From assembly GCF_014467015.1 (NCBI RefSeq), contig NZ_CP058559.1:682001-746000 (forward strand): a DNA stretch of 64,000 bases, written 5' to 3'. Source of the stretch: Alkalicella caledoniensis (GTDB taxonomy: Bacteria; Bacillota; Proteinivoracia; Proteinivoracales; Proteinivoracaceae). Shown piece by piece: positions 1-9,099 of the stretch; positions within the stretch are counted from its first letter, which is position 1; every line of letters begins with the position of its first letter. Under the pieces are notes generated by a model. The model saw only the letters and a program-made list of their open reading frames with translations, was not told the origin of the DNA and did not search any database. The translations under genes and the position numbers were made by a program.

Positions 1-283
1 CTGTCCAACATACATACTCAGCATAGGTTTCTCCTGCGTAAAGTATCATATTAATTTTTTTAGGATCAACATTAGTTTTTTCAAGTAAGGATTTTGCTGC
101 CTTTGTTGCCATCATACCAGCATGATCCTCAGGGCCACCTACGTACTTCCTATTGATACCTAACTTATTTCGCAAGATATCGGGACTTATATTAACTTGT
201 TTTGAAAGTTCCTCAGCAGAAATGGTCTGCTCGGGCAAGTAAATGGAGTAGTCCATTATACCTACTCTAAAGTCATGTCCCAT
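1..283 (-). CDS. KAS-III-like (3-oxoacyl-ACP synthase III family) enzyme, C-terminus off window
   Basis: The first 94 codons of a thiolase-fold condensing enzyme are present; the rest lies beyond the left edge. The translation starts MGHDFRVGIMDYSIYLPE, then shows an early helix with RNKLGI and RKYVGGPEDHAGMMATKAA, and a strand reading MILYAGETYAEY. This is the usual N-terminal layout of FabH and HMG-CoA-synthase-like proteins; the catalytic Cys is not in view. The ATG at 281-283 follows a strong AAAGGAGGT site at 291-299. It lies 78 bp downstream of the MaoC hydratase and probably shares its sigma-54 promoter, suggesting an acyl-CoA carbon-chain reaction rather than housekeeping lipid synthesis. 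Substrate unknown. Confidence 0.75.
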   Translation of the reverse strand, partial: MGHDFRVGIMDYSIYLPEQTISAEELSKQVNISPDILRNKLGINRKYVGGPEDHAGMMATKAAKSLLEKTNVDPKKINMILYAGETYAEYVCWT

Positions 284-361
284 AGTTGAAACCTCCTTTA
301 TTAATTCTTTCATCCATTTACAAAATCCTTTATTTTGTTATATACGGTATTATATTCCACT

Positions 362-778
362 TTATTTAGGAGGCATTACAGAAGCAACACCATCAAGAAC
401 CATATCACCTTTTTGATTTGTGCAGGTAGTTCTTAGCTTTATTCGGTTTTTTTCCTCAATAATCTCAATAACTTCAACTTCTGCTTTTACTGTATCCCCT
501 ATTAATACTGGCGCTGTAAATTTAAGTTCTTGGCCAAGGTAAATGGTTCCACATCCAGGAAGCTTCATACCAAGAACTGCTGATATAAGACCTGCCGTTA
601 GCATACCATGGGCAATCCTAGTCTTAAAAAAGGTATTTTTAGCATGTTCTTCATTTATATGTGCAGGGTTCAAATCACCTGTTATTCCTGCGTATAGATA
701 AACATCTGTTTCTGAAATTGTTTTCTCTACAAAAGCTTTGTCCCCAATTTTTAGTTCTTTAATAGTTAGACCTTTCAT
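362..778 (-). CDS. MaoC-like hot-dog-fold dehydratase ((R)-specific enoyl-CoA hydratase type)
   Basis: A 138-residue single hot-dog protein. It carries the MaoC/PhaJ signature: an acidic Asp followed by NPAHINEEHAKNT at about 36-48, where the catalytic Asp and His are expected, then FKTRIAHGMLTAGL. Such enzymes hydrate or dehydrate short acyl-CoAs. An upstream reading-frame extension exists to 835, but the GGAGGGAG site at 784-791 selects the ATG at 778, and the sigma-54 promoter at 819-834 lies inside the apparent extension, ruling out the longer form. It is the first gene of a sigma-54 operon that continues into the KAS-III-like gene. Substrate not deducible. Confidence 0.85.
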   Translation of the reverse strand: MKGLTIKELKIGDKAFVEKTISETDVYLYAGITGDLNPAHINEEHAKNTFFKTRIAHGMLTAGLISAVLGMKLPGCGTIYLGQELKFTAPVLIGDTVKAEVEVIEIIEEKNRIKLRTTCTNQKGDMVLDGVASVMPPK

Positions 779-818
779 TATAAAACTCCCTCCACAACTT
801 TGATTTGCTATTATTAAA

Positions 819-834
819 TGCAAGTGTCGTGCCA
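819..834 (-). promoter_or_regulatory. sigma-54 (-24/-12) promoter of the maoC operon
   Basis: On the minus strand the sequence is TGGCACG-ACAC-TTGCA, matching the sigma-54 consensus TGGCAC-N5-TTGC with the invariant GG and GC at the correct spacing. Transcription should begin about 12 bases after the GC, leaving a short leader before the ATG at 778. The adjacent activator gene (1083-2510) supplies the required AAA+ protein. Confidence 0.85.
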
Positions 835-974
835 AAAAAAATATTAATTTGTCTTATGATAGTTTTGCAACACCTTTTATGTGTGTTAGTACAATGTTTT
901 ATTAGATTTTAGTACACACTTATTTTTTATATTTAGATACGTTAAATCCATTAGAATATAAAACTTGTAATCAT

Positions 975-1017
975 AAAAAAGACCGATAATGTACAATTAA
1001 TGTACATTATCGGTCTT
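975..1017 (-). terminator. Rho-independent terminator of the sigma-54 activator gene
   Basis: A perfect 17-bp stem (979-995 with 1001-1017) and a 5-base loop, followed on the minus strand by T6. It ends the activator transcript before the maoC operon. Confidence 0.85.
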
Positions 1018-1054
1018 AGTTAGTAGATTTCGCCTATTTAATTGTTTAAAATGC

Positions 1055-1066
1055 GGACACGTGTCC
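1055..1066. promoter_or_regulatory. Palindrome GGACACGTGTCC, candidate upstream activator site
   Basis: A perfect 12-bp palindrome about 220 bp upstream of the maoC sigma-54 promoter, a normal distance for an enhancer-binding protein. The half-site CGGACAC recurs at 9119-9125 upstream of the second sigma-54 promoter. Binding by the neighbouring activator is an inference. Confidence 0.45.
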
Positions 1067-1082
1067 ATTATCCAGACATTTT

Positions 1083-2510
1083 TTATTCTAAGCCATACTT
1101 TTCTATTTTATCATATAAACTTGAGCGACTTATGTTTAAAAGTTTTGCCGTTTTAAGCTTGTTACCTTCAGTATATTCTAAACATCTTGCTATAGCTTCC
1201 TTTTCAGTGTCCTCTATGACATCCTTAAGAGTTCTTATTGGCCCTTTAGCAACCTTTTTGGTATTTTGAGTGATATAAACTGGCAAATGTACAGGCAATA
1301 TAGAATCCGATTCTGTTAAATTGATTGCCCTTTCCAAAACGTTTTCCAGTTCCCTTACATTACCTGGCCAGTTATGGCCTCTTATATATTCCATGGCATT
1401 TACAGAAATCTTACTTACATATTTACCCATCTGACTTGATAGTTTCCTAAGCAAACTATAGGATAAGCCTTCCACATCGTTATCCCTTTCCTGTAGAGAG
1501 GGAATCTCTATGCTCATAACATTCAGCCTATAGTACAAGTCCTCCCTAAATTCACCTTTTTGAACAAGTTCTTTTAGATCTTGGTTGGTGGCTGCAATAA
1601 CTCTAATATCGATTTTAGTGGTTTTATTGCTACCTACCCTTTCAACTTCTTTTTCTTGTAGTATTCGTAAAAGTTTAGCCTGCATCTTAATTGGCATATC
1701 ACCAATTTCATCAAGGAAGATACTTCCTCCATTGGAAAGTTCGAACTTACCGATTTTTCCACCTTTTTTTGCCCCTGTAAATGCGCCTTCCTCGTAACCA
1801 AATAGTTCTGATTCAAGAAGTTCTGCAGGTATGGCAGCACAATTTACCTTTACAAAAGGATTATGGTTACGATTACTACCACTATGTATTGCATGGGCAA
1901 AAAGCTCTTTACCAGTACCACTTTTTCCCAATAAAAGTACGTTGGAATTACTTTGGGCAGCTCTTCTTGCCATGTATTTTGCTTGAACCATCCTCTCGCT
2001 CTCGCCTATAATGTTGTCCCAAGAGTACTTGGCACCTTGCATTTCTTTTAATTGGTTTTTGTAGAGGGAAAGCTCCGATTCTAAAAGTTTATTTTTTTGT
2101 ATAATATCTTTGAATTCTTCTACATTTTGAAAAAGCACCATCCCAAACCCATAAAGAACCTCGCCTTGATCATCTAGTATGGGAATCCGATGCACAATGG
2201 CTGTGTGTCCATTTTCGAATTTGTGCTTCCATGCAATTTCAGATTTCTTATTTTTGAATACGTAAGGGAAGCGTGAGTACTTATCTACTTTCTGAACTTC
2301 TTCACCGATGATTTCACTTTTCGGGTGTCCTAAAAAATCGGCAAATACCTGGTTGATCATTATTACCCTAGTATCTTTTCCTACTAAGATGATGGGTACA
2401 GGTATTGGGTCAAAAATCCTATTCAGCATAGAAACCATGGTTTCACCAGATGCTTGTAACTCATTTAGCACCATATCTTGTAAATTTTTTCCCTTGATTA
2501 AATCATTCAT
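1083..2510 (-). CDS. PAS-AAA+-Fis sigma-54-dependent transcriptional activator
   Basis: 475 residues in the order N-terminal PAS-like sensor (about 30-130), short coiled linker, AAA+ domain (about 165-390) and C-terminal Fis-type helix-turn-helix ([20 protein letters not shown]). Walker A is GKSGTGKE (about 195), the sigma-54 contact loop GAFTGA is intact (about 242-247), and Walker B is SIFLDE (about 263-268). There is no receiver domain, so the signal is probably sensed directly by PAS. It lies between two operons that each have a -24/-12 promoter and faces the same way, so it is the obvious regulator of both. Its own promoter looks like sigma-A type. The start follows a GGGGGTG purine run; ATG at 2510 is the first of two near-adjacent ATGs. 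Confidence 0.92.
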   Translation of the reverse strand: MNDLIKGKNLQDMVLNELQASGETMVSMLNRIFDPIPVPIILVGKDTRVIMINQVFADFLGHPKSEIIGEEVQKVDKYSRFPYVFKNKKSEIAWKHKFENGHTAIVHRIPILDDQGEVLYGFGMVLFQNVEEFKDIIQKNKLLESELSLYKNQLKEMQGAKYSWDNIIGESERMVQAKYMARRAAQSNSNVLLLGKSGTGKELFAHAIHSGSNRNHNPFVKVNCAAIPAELLESELFGYEEGAFTGAKKGGKIGKFELSNGGSIFLDEIGDMPIKMQAKLLRILQEKEVERVGSNKTTKIDIRVIAATNQDLKELVQKGEFREDLYYRLNVMSIEIPSLQERDNDVEGLSYSLLRKLSSQMGKYVSKISVNAMEYIRGHNWPGNVRELENVLERAINLTESDSILPVHLPVYITQNTKKVAKGPIRTLKDVIEDTEKEAIARCLEYTEGNKLKTAKLLNISRSSLYDKIEKYGLE

Positions 2511-2545
2511 TATGGAAAGACACCCCCACTTAATCTTCTAATTAT

Positions 2546-2573
2546 ATTATAACTGATAATTTAATATAGTAAA
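2546..2573 (-). promoter_or_regulatory. Possible sigma-A promoter of the activator gene
   Basis: On the minus strand TTTACT (2568-2573), 16 bases, then TATAAT (2546-2551), 35 bases upstream of the ATG. The -10 is perfect, the -35 only moderate. Confidence 0.4.
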
Positions 2574-2603
2574 TGAGTATTTGGTTCATGCTATAAGTTT
2601 TTG

Positions 2604-2654
2604 AGGGTTAGAGGTTAGGGTTAGAGGTTAGGGTTAGGAGTTAGGAGTTAGGGG
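2604..2654. repeat. G-rich heptad array (GGTTAGA/GGTTAGG)
   Basis: About seven tandem 7-base units of GGTTAGR and variants, lying just past the terminator of the etf operon and upstream of the activator promoter. It looks telomere-like by chance but is internal and short. Confidence 0.75.
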
Positions 2655-2686
2655 AAAAAACAAGCCATGAGCAAAACCCATGGCCT
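2655..2686 (-). terminator. Terminator of the crt-etfA operon
   Basis: On the minus strand GCCATG (2679-2684 side) pairs with CATGGC (2664-2669 side) around a 9-base loop, followed by GTTTTTT. It lies about 240 bases past the etfA stop, after the heptad array. Confidence 0.7.
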
Positions 2687-2690
2687 TCAT

Positions 2691-2931
2691 ACCTCTTATC
2701 TCTTATCTATTATCTATTACCTATTCTCTATTCTCTATTCTCTATTCTCTATTCTCTATTCTCTATTACCTATCATCTATTATCTATTATCTCTTATCTA
2801 TTATCTATTATCTCTTATCTATTATCTATTATCTATTACCTATTATCTATTATCTATTATCTATTATCTATTATCTATTATCTATTATCTATTATCTATT
2901 ATCTATTATCTATTATCTATTATCTATCTAA
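2691..2931. repeat. Heptanucleotide tandem array, about 34 units (TCTATTA / minus-strand TAATAGA)
   Basis: A nearly uninterrupted 7-bp array. The etfA-proximal half is almost pure; the distal half contains TTCTCTA, TTACCTA and TTATCTC variants. It starts at the etfA stop codon and fills the 3' UTR up to the terminator. Read on the minus strand, UAAUAGA puts stop codons in every frame. Copy number should vary by slippage. Confidence 0.95.
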
Positions 2932-3920
2932 GCTAATTCTTGCAATAACGCTGGGATGATTTTGTTTGCATCCCCCACTATTCCTAGATCTGCTACATCA
3001 AAGATCGGTGCATCTGGGTTTGAGTTTATGGCAATTATGAACTCCGCTTCTTCCATACCTGCCACATGCTGTATAGCACCAGAGATCCCTGCTGCTATAT
3101 ATAAATTTGGTCTTACAGTCTTACCCGTCTGCCCAACCTGAATGCTTTTATCTACCCAGCCTGCGTCAACGGCAGCCCTTGATGCAGATGTTAATCCATT
3201 TAGTCTATGGGCCAATCTTCCTAAAGCCTCAAAACCATCCTTAGCCCCTATTCCTCTGCCACCTGAAATCAGCACATCAGCATCTTCTATCTTGATTTTC
3301 CCCTTTTTCTCCACTACTTCTTCTACTATTTCCACATTCACATCCATTTCATCAATTTCTGCTTCAATTATACTTACTTCACCTGTCCTACTTATATCCT
3401 TATTATGAAGCACCATAACACCAGGTCTCACAGAGGACATCTGAGGTCTATGTTCTGGGCAAATGATTGTTGCCATTATATTTCCTCCAAAGGCAGGTCT
3501 TGTCATTAGGAGATTGTTTGTTTGTGGGTCAATATCAAGGATTGTACAATCTGCCGTAAGTCCAGTTTTCACCCTAGCTGCAACCCTAGGAGCTAGGTCT
3601 CTCCCTATTGTTGTAGCACCTATTAGCATTATTTCAGGTTTTCCTTCAATAATTGCACTGGATAAAATCTTAGTGTATGGCTCTGTAATATACTTCTCTA
3701 ACCTTTTATTTTCAAAACCCTTTACCATATCCGCCCCGTAGTGAATAAGTTCATTTGCTAATCCCTCAACTTCAGCTCCTAAAATCACTGCAGTTACTTT
3801 TCCCCCTATTTTATCTGCTATTTCCCTTGCCTTACATATTAATTCCAAAGACACCTTTTGTATAGTTCCATTCCTTTGTTCAACGAAAACCCAAACACCT
3901 TTATATTCATTTAAACTCAT
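2928..3920 (-). CDS. etfA: Electron transfer flavoprotein alpha subunit
   Basis: 330 residues, normal for EtfA. The N-terminal half is the ETF alpha/beta fold (LNEYKGVWVFVEQRNG) and the C-terminal half is the FAD domain with SGGRGIGAKDGFEALGRLA, ASRAAVDAGW, QVGQTGKTVRPNLY and GISGAIQH. With EtfB it carries electrons to or from the acyl-CoA dehydrogenase encoded upstream. No extra ferredoxin domain is fused. In Bcd-Etf complexes of clostridia this pair can bifurcate electrons from NADH to crotonyl-CoA and ferredoxin; whether it does so here cannot be seen. The stop codon lies at the edge of the 7-bp repeat array, so slippage there could alter only the 3' UTR. Confidence 0.95.
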   Translation of the reverse strand: MSLNEYKGVWVFVEQRNGTIQKVSLELICKAREIADKIGGKVTAVILGAEVEGLANELIHYGADMVKGFENKRLEKYITEPYTKILSSAIIEGKPEIMLIGATTIGRDLAPRVAARVKTGLTADCTILDIDPQTNNLLMTRPAFGGNIMATIICPEHRPQMSSVRPGVMVLHNKDISRTGEVSIIEAEIDEMDVNVEIVEEVVEKKGKIKIEDADVLISGGRGIGAKDGFEALGRLAHRLNGLTSASRAAVDAGWVDKSIQVGQTGKTVRPNLYIAAGISGAIQHVAGMEEAEFIIAINSNPDAPIFDVADLGIVGDANKIIPALLQELA

Positions 3921-4037
3921 CTTTCTCCCTCCAATTTATATAACAAATTTCAAGTTGTAGACAAACCTTAGACAAAGTCATTGTACCGAATGGCATATTA
4001 AAAAGCAGCACAATTAGACTTTGTTATCAATCTATAT

Positions 4038-4823
4038 TTATATAATAAATTTTTCCCTTAGACGTTCTGCTATAAGTTTAGCTGCTTCATTAGGGGAGAG
4101 GTCTTGGAAAATCTCACCCTTTCCCTTAACTCCCTTAGTAAATGACTTTTTCACCTTCGTTGGTGAGCCTTTTAAACCTATGTTTGCCAGGTCAACTTCT
4201 ATATCACCTAAATTCCAACGAATAATTTCTTTTTCCCTAAATGCATCGAAAACACCACCAACAGACATATATCTAGGCTCATTCATTTCCTTTAAAGTGG
4301 TTATTAAACAGGGTGTGGAAACCCTAATCCACTGGAAGCTATCCTCAAAAATCCTTTTTACCAAAAGCTTATGGCCCTCTAGCTTTAAATCCTCAACATA
4401 ACTTACCTGAGTTAACTTAAGGTGCTCAGCAATCTGCGGTCCCACTTGGGCAGTATCACCATCTATAGCTTGACGTCCAGCGATTATCAAATCAAAGTCT
4501 AATTTCCTAATGGCTGCAGCTAATGTTTGTGATGTAGCCCAGGTATCTGCACCAGCAAAAGCTCTATCCGTTAGAAGTATTCCCCTATCTGCACCCATGG
4601 CCAGGGCCTCTCTCAAAGCATTTTCAGCTTGGAGTGGCCCCATGGTAAGAACAGTAATTTCTCCTCCAACCTTTTCCTTTATTCTAATTGCTGCCTCCAA
4701 CCCACTTTTATCATCTGGATTTATTATACTTGGCACACCGTCCCGTATAAGTGTACCGGTCTTTGGATCAAGTCTAACTTCAGTTGTATCTGGCACTTGT
4801 TTAATACAAACAACTATTTTCAT
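4038..4823 (-). CDS. etfB: Electron transfer flavoprotein beta subunit
   Basis: 261 residues beginning MKIVVCIKQVPDT, the standard EtfB start. It shows the nucleotide-binding segment (ITVLTMGPLQAENALREALAMG), AGRQAIDGDTAQVGPQIAEHL and the C-terminal recognition loop. It sits between bcd and etfA in the same direction; a GGAGGAG site precedes the ATG. The gap to etfA is 117 bp and holds no clear signal. Confidence 0.95.
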   Translation of the reverse strand: MKIVVCIKQVPDTTEVRLDPKTGTLIRDGVPSIINPDDKSGLEAAIRIKEKVGGEITVLTMGPLQAENALREALAMGADRGILLTDRAFAGADTWATSQTLAAAIRKLDFDLIIAGRQAIDGDTAQVGPQIAEHLKLTQVSYVEDLKLEGHKLLVKRIFEDSFQWIRVSTPCLITTLKEMNEPRYMSVGGVFDAFREKEIIRWNLGDIEVDLANIGLKGSPTKVKKSFTKGVKGKGEIFQDLSPNEAAKLIAERLREKFII

Positions 4824-4896
4824 ATGTTATCTCCTCCTTAAATCTTTATCAATACAAATTAATTCCGTACCTATTACGCCCTTAAAACAAAATTCT

Positions 4897-6036
4897 CTAC
4901 TTCAACAAGTTCGCAGCAATAACCATGCGTTGCACTTCTGACGTCCCCTCATATATCTCAGTGATTTTTGCATCTCTCATCATTCTTTCAATAGGATATT
5001 CCCTAGTGTAGCCATACCCACCATGTAATTGAACCCCTTGAGTTGTAACTTCCATGGCTGTTTCTGAGGCATAAAGCTTTGCCATGGCAGCCTCTTTACT
5101 ATATGGCAGCTTACTATCTTTGTTAATAGCCGCTTTGTATACCAATAGCCTAGATGCCTCTGTTTTTGTTTCCATTTCAGCAAGTCTAAATTGGGTGTTT
5201 TGGAACAAGCTTAATGGTTTGCCAAACTGTTTCCTTTCCTTAACATACTTTACTGTTTCATCTATTGCCCCCTGGGCAATCCCTAAGGCTTGGGCGGCGA
5301 TCCCAATCCTACCACCATCTAATGTTTTCATGGCGATTTTATAACCTTGCCCCTCTTTGCCCAAAAGGTTTTCCTTTGGAATTCTACAGTTTTCAAAAAT
5401 AAGTTCACATGTTGCAGAACCCTTGATACCTAGCTTCTTCTCTTTTTTACCCACAGTAAAACCTTCGGTGGTGGCTTCCACTATAAAAGCTGATATACCA
5501 CGGGTGCCTTGGGTCTTATCTGTCATAGCCATAATAATATAGATATCTGCGTAACCTGCATTGGTTATAAATATCTTGTTACCATTTAAGATATAGTGAT
5601 CTTTTTCTAATATGGCAGTTGTTTGTTGATTACCTGCATCTGTTCCAGCATTAGCCTCTGTAAGACCAAAGGCACCTAATTTACTTCCCTTTGCCAATGG
5701 GACTAAGTACTTCATTTTTTGCTGGTCAGTTCCAAACTCATATATGGGGCTTGCACATAAGGATGTATGAGCTGACACAATAACCCCTGTAGTTGCACAA
5801 ACCTTAGATAATTCCTCAACAGCCATGGCATAAGCTAAATTATCTCCCCCTTGACCGCCATACTCTTTAGGAAATGGAATACCAAGAAAGCCATATTTAG
5901 CAAGTTTCTCAACTGTCTCCACTGGAAACTCTTCCTTTTCATCGAGATCTTGAGCCAGGGGCCTTACCTCTTTTTCAGCAAACTCCTTATACAACTTTTG
6001 TACCATTTCGTGTTCCTTTGAAAAACTAAAATTCAT
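4897..6036 (-). CDS. bcd: Short-chain (butyryl-type) acyl-CoA dehydrogenase
   Basis: 379 residues from the ATG at 6036, chosen because AAGGAGG stands eight bases upstream; a longer frame to 6075 lacks a ribosome site. All acyl-CoA dehydrogenase landmarks are present: FGLTEANAGTDA, flavin-contact ITNAGYADIYI, QLHGGYGYTREYPIERMMRDA, and the catalytic-base Glu in IYEGTSEVQR near the C-terminus, its position in short-chain enzymes. It probably reduces crotonyl-CoA to butyryl-CoA, or runs in reverse, with EtfAB as partner. Branched-chain substrates are also possible. Confidence 0.93.
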   Translation of the reverse strand: MNFSFSKEHEMVQKLYKEFAEKEVRPLAQDLDEKEEFPVETVEKLAKYGFLGIPFPKEYGGQGGDNLAYAMAVEELSKVCATTGVIVSAHTSLCASPIYEFGTDQQKMKYLVPLAKGSKLGAFGLTEANAGTDAGNQQTTAILEKDHYILNGNKIFITNAGYADIYIIMAMTDKTQGTRGISAFIVEATTEGFTVGKKEKKLGIKGSATCELIFENCRIPKENLLGKEGQGYKIAMKTLDGGRIGIAAQALGIAQGAIDETVKYVKERKQFGKPLSLFQNTQFRLAEMETKTEASRLLVYKAAINKDSKLPYSKEAAMAKLYASETAMEVTTQGVQLHGGYGYTREYPIERMMRDAKITEIYEGTSEVQRMVIAANLLK

Positions 6037-6113
6037 TTCTTTTTCCTCCTTATTTGTGAAAGTTTTATTTTTCACTAATTCTTTTCAATTTTTAGAAAAC
6101 TCCCCAATAACAC

Positions 6114-6143
6114 ATCAGACAGCACTCATTTGTGCTGTCTGAT
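6114..6143. other. Perfect 12-bp stem-loop between thl and bcd
   Basis: Stem 6114-6125 with 6132-6143 and a 6-base loop. No T-run follows on either strand, so it is unlikely to be a full terminator. It could be an mRNA-processing or stabilising hairpin setting the ratio of upstream and downstream operon products. Confidence 0.6.
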
Positions 6144-6160
6144 TGATCTATTCTTTGTTC

Positions 6161-7339
6161 CTAACGTTCTACTACCAATGCTATTCCCTGTCCTCCACCT
6201 ATACACAGTGTGGCAAGACCTGTTTTTGCATCTCTTTTTTCCATCTCGTAAATCAGGGTTGTCAAAACCCTGGCACCAGATGCACCGATTGGGTGACCTA
6301 GGGCTATTGCTCCACCATTTACGTTTACCTTCTCAGGATCTAAACCTAAATCTTTAACTACAGCCAGTGACTGTACAGCAAATGCTTCATTTGCCTCAAC
6401 TAAATCAAGATCTTTCACTGTCAAGCCAACCTTCTCTAAGGCAAGTTTAGTTGCAGGCACTGGTCCATATCCCATAATTTTTGGGTCTAAACCTGCTGAA
6501 GCATAGGATTTGATAGTTACCAATGGTTTTAGTCCTAGAGCTGTAGCTTTCTCCTTGGACATAACAATCAACATGGCTGCACCATCATTGATACCAGATG
6601 CATTGCCAGCTGTAACTGTACCATCTTTTTTAAATGCAGGCCTTAGCTTAGCTAATTTTTCAAAAGTAATTCCATGCTTTGGATACTCATCTGTGTCCAC
6701 AACCTTTGGTTCTCCTTTGCGTTGTGGTATAACAACTGGTGCTATCTCATCTGTGAATTTACCTGCCTTTTGCGCTGCTTCAGCCCTGTTTTGACTTAGT
6801 GTTGCATACTTATCTTGCTCTTCTTTGGAAATGTTCCATCTCTCAGCAATGTTTTCAGCTGTAATTCCCATATGGTAGTTGTTGAATATATCCGTTAATC
6901 CGTCATGAATCATTGTGTCTAATATTTCACCATGCCCCATTTTTTGTCCCCATCTAGCTTTAGGAAGGAAATACGGTGCATTACTCATACTCTCAATTCC
7001 ACCTGCTAAAATAATCTCAGCATCACCAAGTGCTATAAATTGGGCAGCCATGGTTACTGCTCTTAGTCCAGAACCACATAATTTATTTATGGTCATAGCC
7101 GGGGTAGTTTCAGGAATCCCCGCATGTATTGCAACTTGTCTAGCAGGGTTTTGACCTAAACCTGTGGATAGAATATTTCCTATTATAACATCATTTATAT
7201 CTTCAGGGTATACACCTGCTCTTTCCATAGCAGCTTTGGCAGCAACAACCCCTAGCTGTATGGCTGAAACTTCAGATAGTGCTCCACCGAAATTTCCCAC
7301 TGGTGTTCTAGCTGCACCTACAATAACTACATCTCTCAT
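6161..7339 (-). CDS. thlA: Acetyl-CoA C-acetyltransferase (thiolase)
   Basis: 392 residues, the usual biosynthetic thiolase size. The active-site set is complete: nucleophile Cys88 in NKLCGSG, His349 in [10 protein letters not shown] and Cys379 in CIGGGQG. It condenses two acetyl-CoA to acetoacetyl-CoA or cleaves beta-ketoacyl-CoA. It lies 19 bp downstream of hbd and 124 bp upstream of bcd, a gap holding a stem-loop. Confidence 0.95.
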   Translation of the reverse strand: MRDVVIVGAARTPVGNFGGALSEVSAIQLGVVAAKAAMERAGVYPEDINDVIIGNILSTGLGQNPARQVAIHAGIPETTPAMTINKLCGSGLRAVTMAAQFIALGDAEIILAGGIESMSNAPYFLPKARWGQKMGHGEILDTMIHDGLTDIFNNYHMGITAENIAERWNISKEEQDKYATLSQNRAEAAQKAGKFTDEIAPVVIPQRKGEPKVVDTDEYPKHGITFEKLAKLRPAFKKDGTVTAGNASGINDGAAMLIVMSKEKATALGLKPLVTIKSYASAGLDPKIMGYGPVPATKLALEKVGLTVKDLDLVEANEAFAVQSLAVVKDLGLDPEKVNVNGGAIALGHPIGASGARVLTTLIYEMEKRDAKTGLATLCIGGGQGIALVVER

Positions 7340-7358
7340 TTTCTAACCTCCCTAATTT

Positions 7359-8198
7359 TTAGTAAGTATAGAAACCTTTTTTAGTTTTTCTACCTAATTG
7401 TCCGCCTCTAACCATCTTTCTCAATAGTGGGTGTGGTCTGTATTTGGTATCACCATACTCATTGAAAAGTACTTCCATAACAGCTAAACAAACATCATTA
7501 CCTACTAAATCAGCTAGAGCCAATGGACCGATTGGGTGGTTTGCACCCAGTTGCATTGCAGCATCAATATCTTCAGCTTTAGCTACACCATCAGCTAACA
7601 CACCAACTGCTTCGTTAATCATGGGGATAAGAATTCTATTTACCACAAAACCAGGTGCCTCTTCAACCTCCACAGGTGTTTTCCCAATTTCTTTTGTGAG
7701 CTCAATTATGGTTGTCTTTGTTTCTTCAGATGTGGCGATACCCTTTATAACTTCCACAAGCTTCATCACAGGAACTGGATTGAAAAAATGCATACCTATC
7801 ACCTTATCTGGCCTGTTTGTTGATGCAGCAATTTCAGTTATGGAAAGTGAAGATGTGTTTGTTGCAAAAATAGTATCTTCTTTACAAATTCCATCAAGCT
7901 CACAGAAGATTTTCTTTTTAATATCCATGTTTTCCACAACTGCTTCTATAACTAGGTCTACATCGCTAAGTAAAGTAATATCAGTTGTTCCAGATATTTT
8001 TTCTAAAATATCTACTTTCTTTTCTTGGGTTATTTTTTCCTTTTGAACTAGGCGATCTAGGTTTTTACCTACAGTTGCAATGCCCTTTTGAACAAATTCA
8101 TCCTTTAAATCCCGTATGATAACTTCGTGTCCAGCTTGTGCCAAAATTTGGGCAACACCTGCCCCCATGGTTCCTGCTCCTAGTACACTAATCTTCAT
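7359..8198 (-). CDS. hbd: 3-hydroxybutyryl-CoA dehydrogenase
   Basis: 279 residues. The Rossmann motif GAGTMGAG is at 7-14, the catalytic His is H137 in [15 protein letters not shown], and NTSSLSI and [10 protein letters not shown] are conserved. The C-terminal domain ends [11 protein letters not shown], typical of clostridial Hbd. It oxidises or reduces 3-hydroxybutyryl-CoA with NAD(H). It is 20 bp from crt and 19 bp from the thiolase gene, so translation is probably closely linked. Confidence 0.95.
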   Translation of the reverse strand: MKISVLGAGTMGAGVAQILAQAGHEVIIRDLKDEFVQKGIATVGKNLDRLVQKEKITQEKKVDILEKISGTTDITLLSDVDLVIEAVVENMDIKKKIFCELDGICKEDTIFATNTSSLSITEIAASTNRPDKVIGMHFFNPVPVMKLVEVIKGIATSEETKTTIIELTKEIGKTPVEVEEAPGFVVNRILIPMINEAVGVLADGVAKAEDIDAAMQLGANHPIGPLALADLVGNDVCLAVMEVLFNEYGDTKYRPHPLLRKMVRGGQLGRKTKKGFYTY

Positions 8199-8218
8199 AA
8201 ATGCTCATCTCCCTTTTT

Positions 8219-8995
8219 CTAATTCTTAAATTCTGGCTTTCTCTTTTCGGTAAAAGCCGACATACCTTCCTTTTGATCAGAGTTTGCAAAACATAGACCA
8301 AAAAGATTTGCTTCTATATCCATGGCAGTATCAATATCAGTTTGCATACCTGTATTTATAGCTTCTTTTGAGTATCTTACGGCTACCTGGCCTTTACTGG
8401 TGATCTTATCTGCCATTGCCATTCCTTCCTTTATCAGTTCATCCAAAGTAGTAATTTTATTAACTAACCCTATATTTAAAGCCTCAACTGCGCCGATCAT
8501 ATCACAGGTGAAAATAAGTTCTTTAGCTTTGGCAAGCCCCACTAATCTTGGGAGTCTTTGTGTTCCTCCGAACCCTGGAGTTATACCAAGCCCTACCTCA
8601 GGTTGACCAAACTTAGCTTTTTCAGATGCTATCCTGATATCAAAGGACATGGCAAGCTCACAACCCCCACCTAGGGCAAATCCATTAACCAGTGCAATGG
8701 TTGGAATAGTTAACTCTTCAATTTTTCTAAATAGCTCCATCCCTTTCTTAGCAAAAGATTTTGCTTCTTCAGGAGTTTTACTACTCATTTCACCAATATC
8801 CGCTCCCGCAACAAATGCTTTGCCTTCGCCAGTCAAAAGAAGTACGTAGATATCCTTGTCCTTTTTTACCCCTTCAATAGCTGCATCAAGCTCTGTAAGC
8901 ACTTGTGAATTCAGTGCATTCATGGCCTGAGGTCTATTAATAGTTATAATACCTATGTTTCCTTCTTTCTTAAATACAATGCTTTCGAAGTTCAT
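8219..8995 (-). CDS. crt: Enoyl-CoA hydratase (crotonase)
   Basis: 258 residues from the ATG at 8995, which has a GGAGGG site at 9001-9006. A longer frame to 9085 is excluded because the sigma-54 promoter (9030-9045) lies within it. The oxyanion-hole segment AFVAGADIGEM and the two catalytic glutamates E113 (GGCEL) and E133 (QPEVGLG) are present. It interconverts crotonyl-CoA and 3-hydroxybutyryl-CoA. First gene of the six-gene crt-hbd-thl-bcd-etfB-etfA operon. Confidence 0.95.
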   Translation of the reverse strand: MNFESIVFKKEGNIGIITINRPQAMNALNSQVLTELDAAIEGVKKDKDIYVLLLTGEGKAFVAGADIGEMSSKTPEEAKSFAKKGMELFRKIEELTIPTIALVNGFALGGGCELAMSFDIRIASEKAKFGQPEVGLGITPGFGGTQRLPRLVGLAKAKELIFTCDMIGAVEALNIGLVNKITTLDELIKEGMAMADKITSKGQVAVRYSKEAINTGMQTDIDTAMDIEANLFGLCFANSDQKEGMSAFTEKRKPEFKN

Positions 8996-9029
8996 GGAAT
9001 CCCTCCTAAAATTATATAGTTTAATACAA

Positions 9030-9045
9030 AGCAAAAACCGTGCCA
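9030..9045 (-). promoter_or_regulatory. sigma-54 (-24/-12) promoter of the crt-etfA operon
   Basis: On the minus strand TGGCACG-GTTT-TTGCT, again an exact match to the sigma-54 core with correct spacing, about 35 bases upstream of the crt ATG. Together with the one at 819-834 it defines a small two-operon regulon around the activator gene. Confidence 0.85.
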
Positions 9046-9099
9046 TATTTCTCTTTCCCCTATTTTCAGGGTTTGTTGTTTTCACTATTTTATTATTAT

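Noticed and set aside
2604-2654. TTAGGG-like telomere sequence
   Set aside because: Short, internal and mixed with other heptads; no sign of a replicon end.
2667-2936. Open frames through the heptad array giving YLLSIIYYLLS-type repeats
   Set aside because: They are translations of a pure 7-bp tandem repeat, with no ribosome site, opposite to the etfA transcript.
6114-6143. Terminator between thl and bcd
   Set aside because: Perfect stem but no T-run on either strand; kept as an uncharacterised hairpin.
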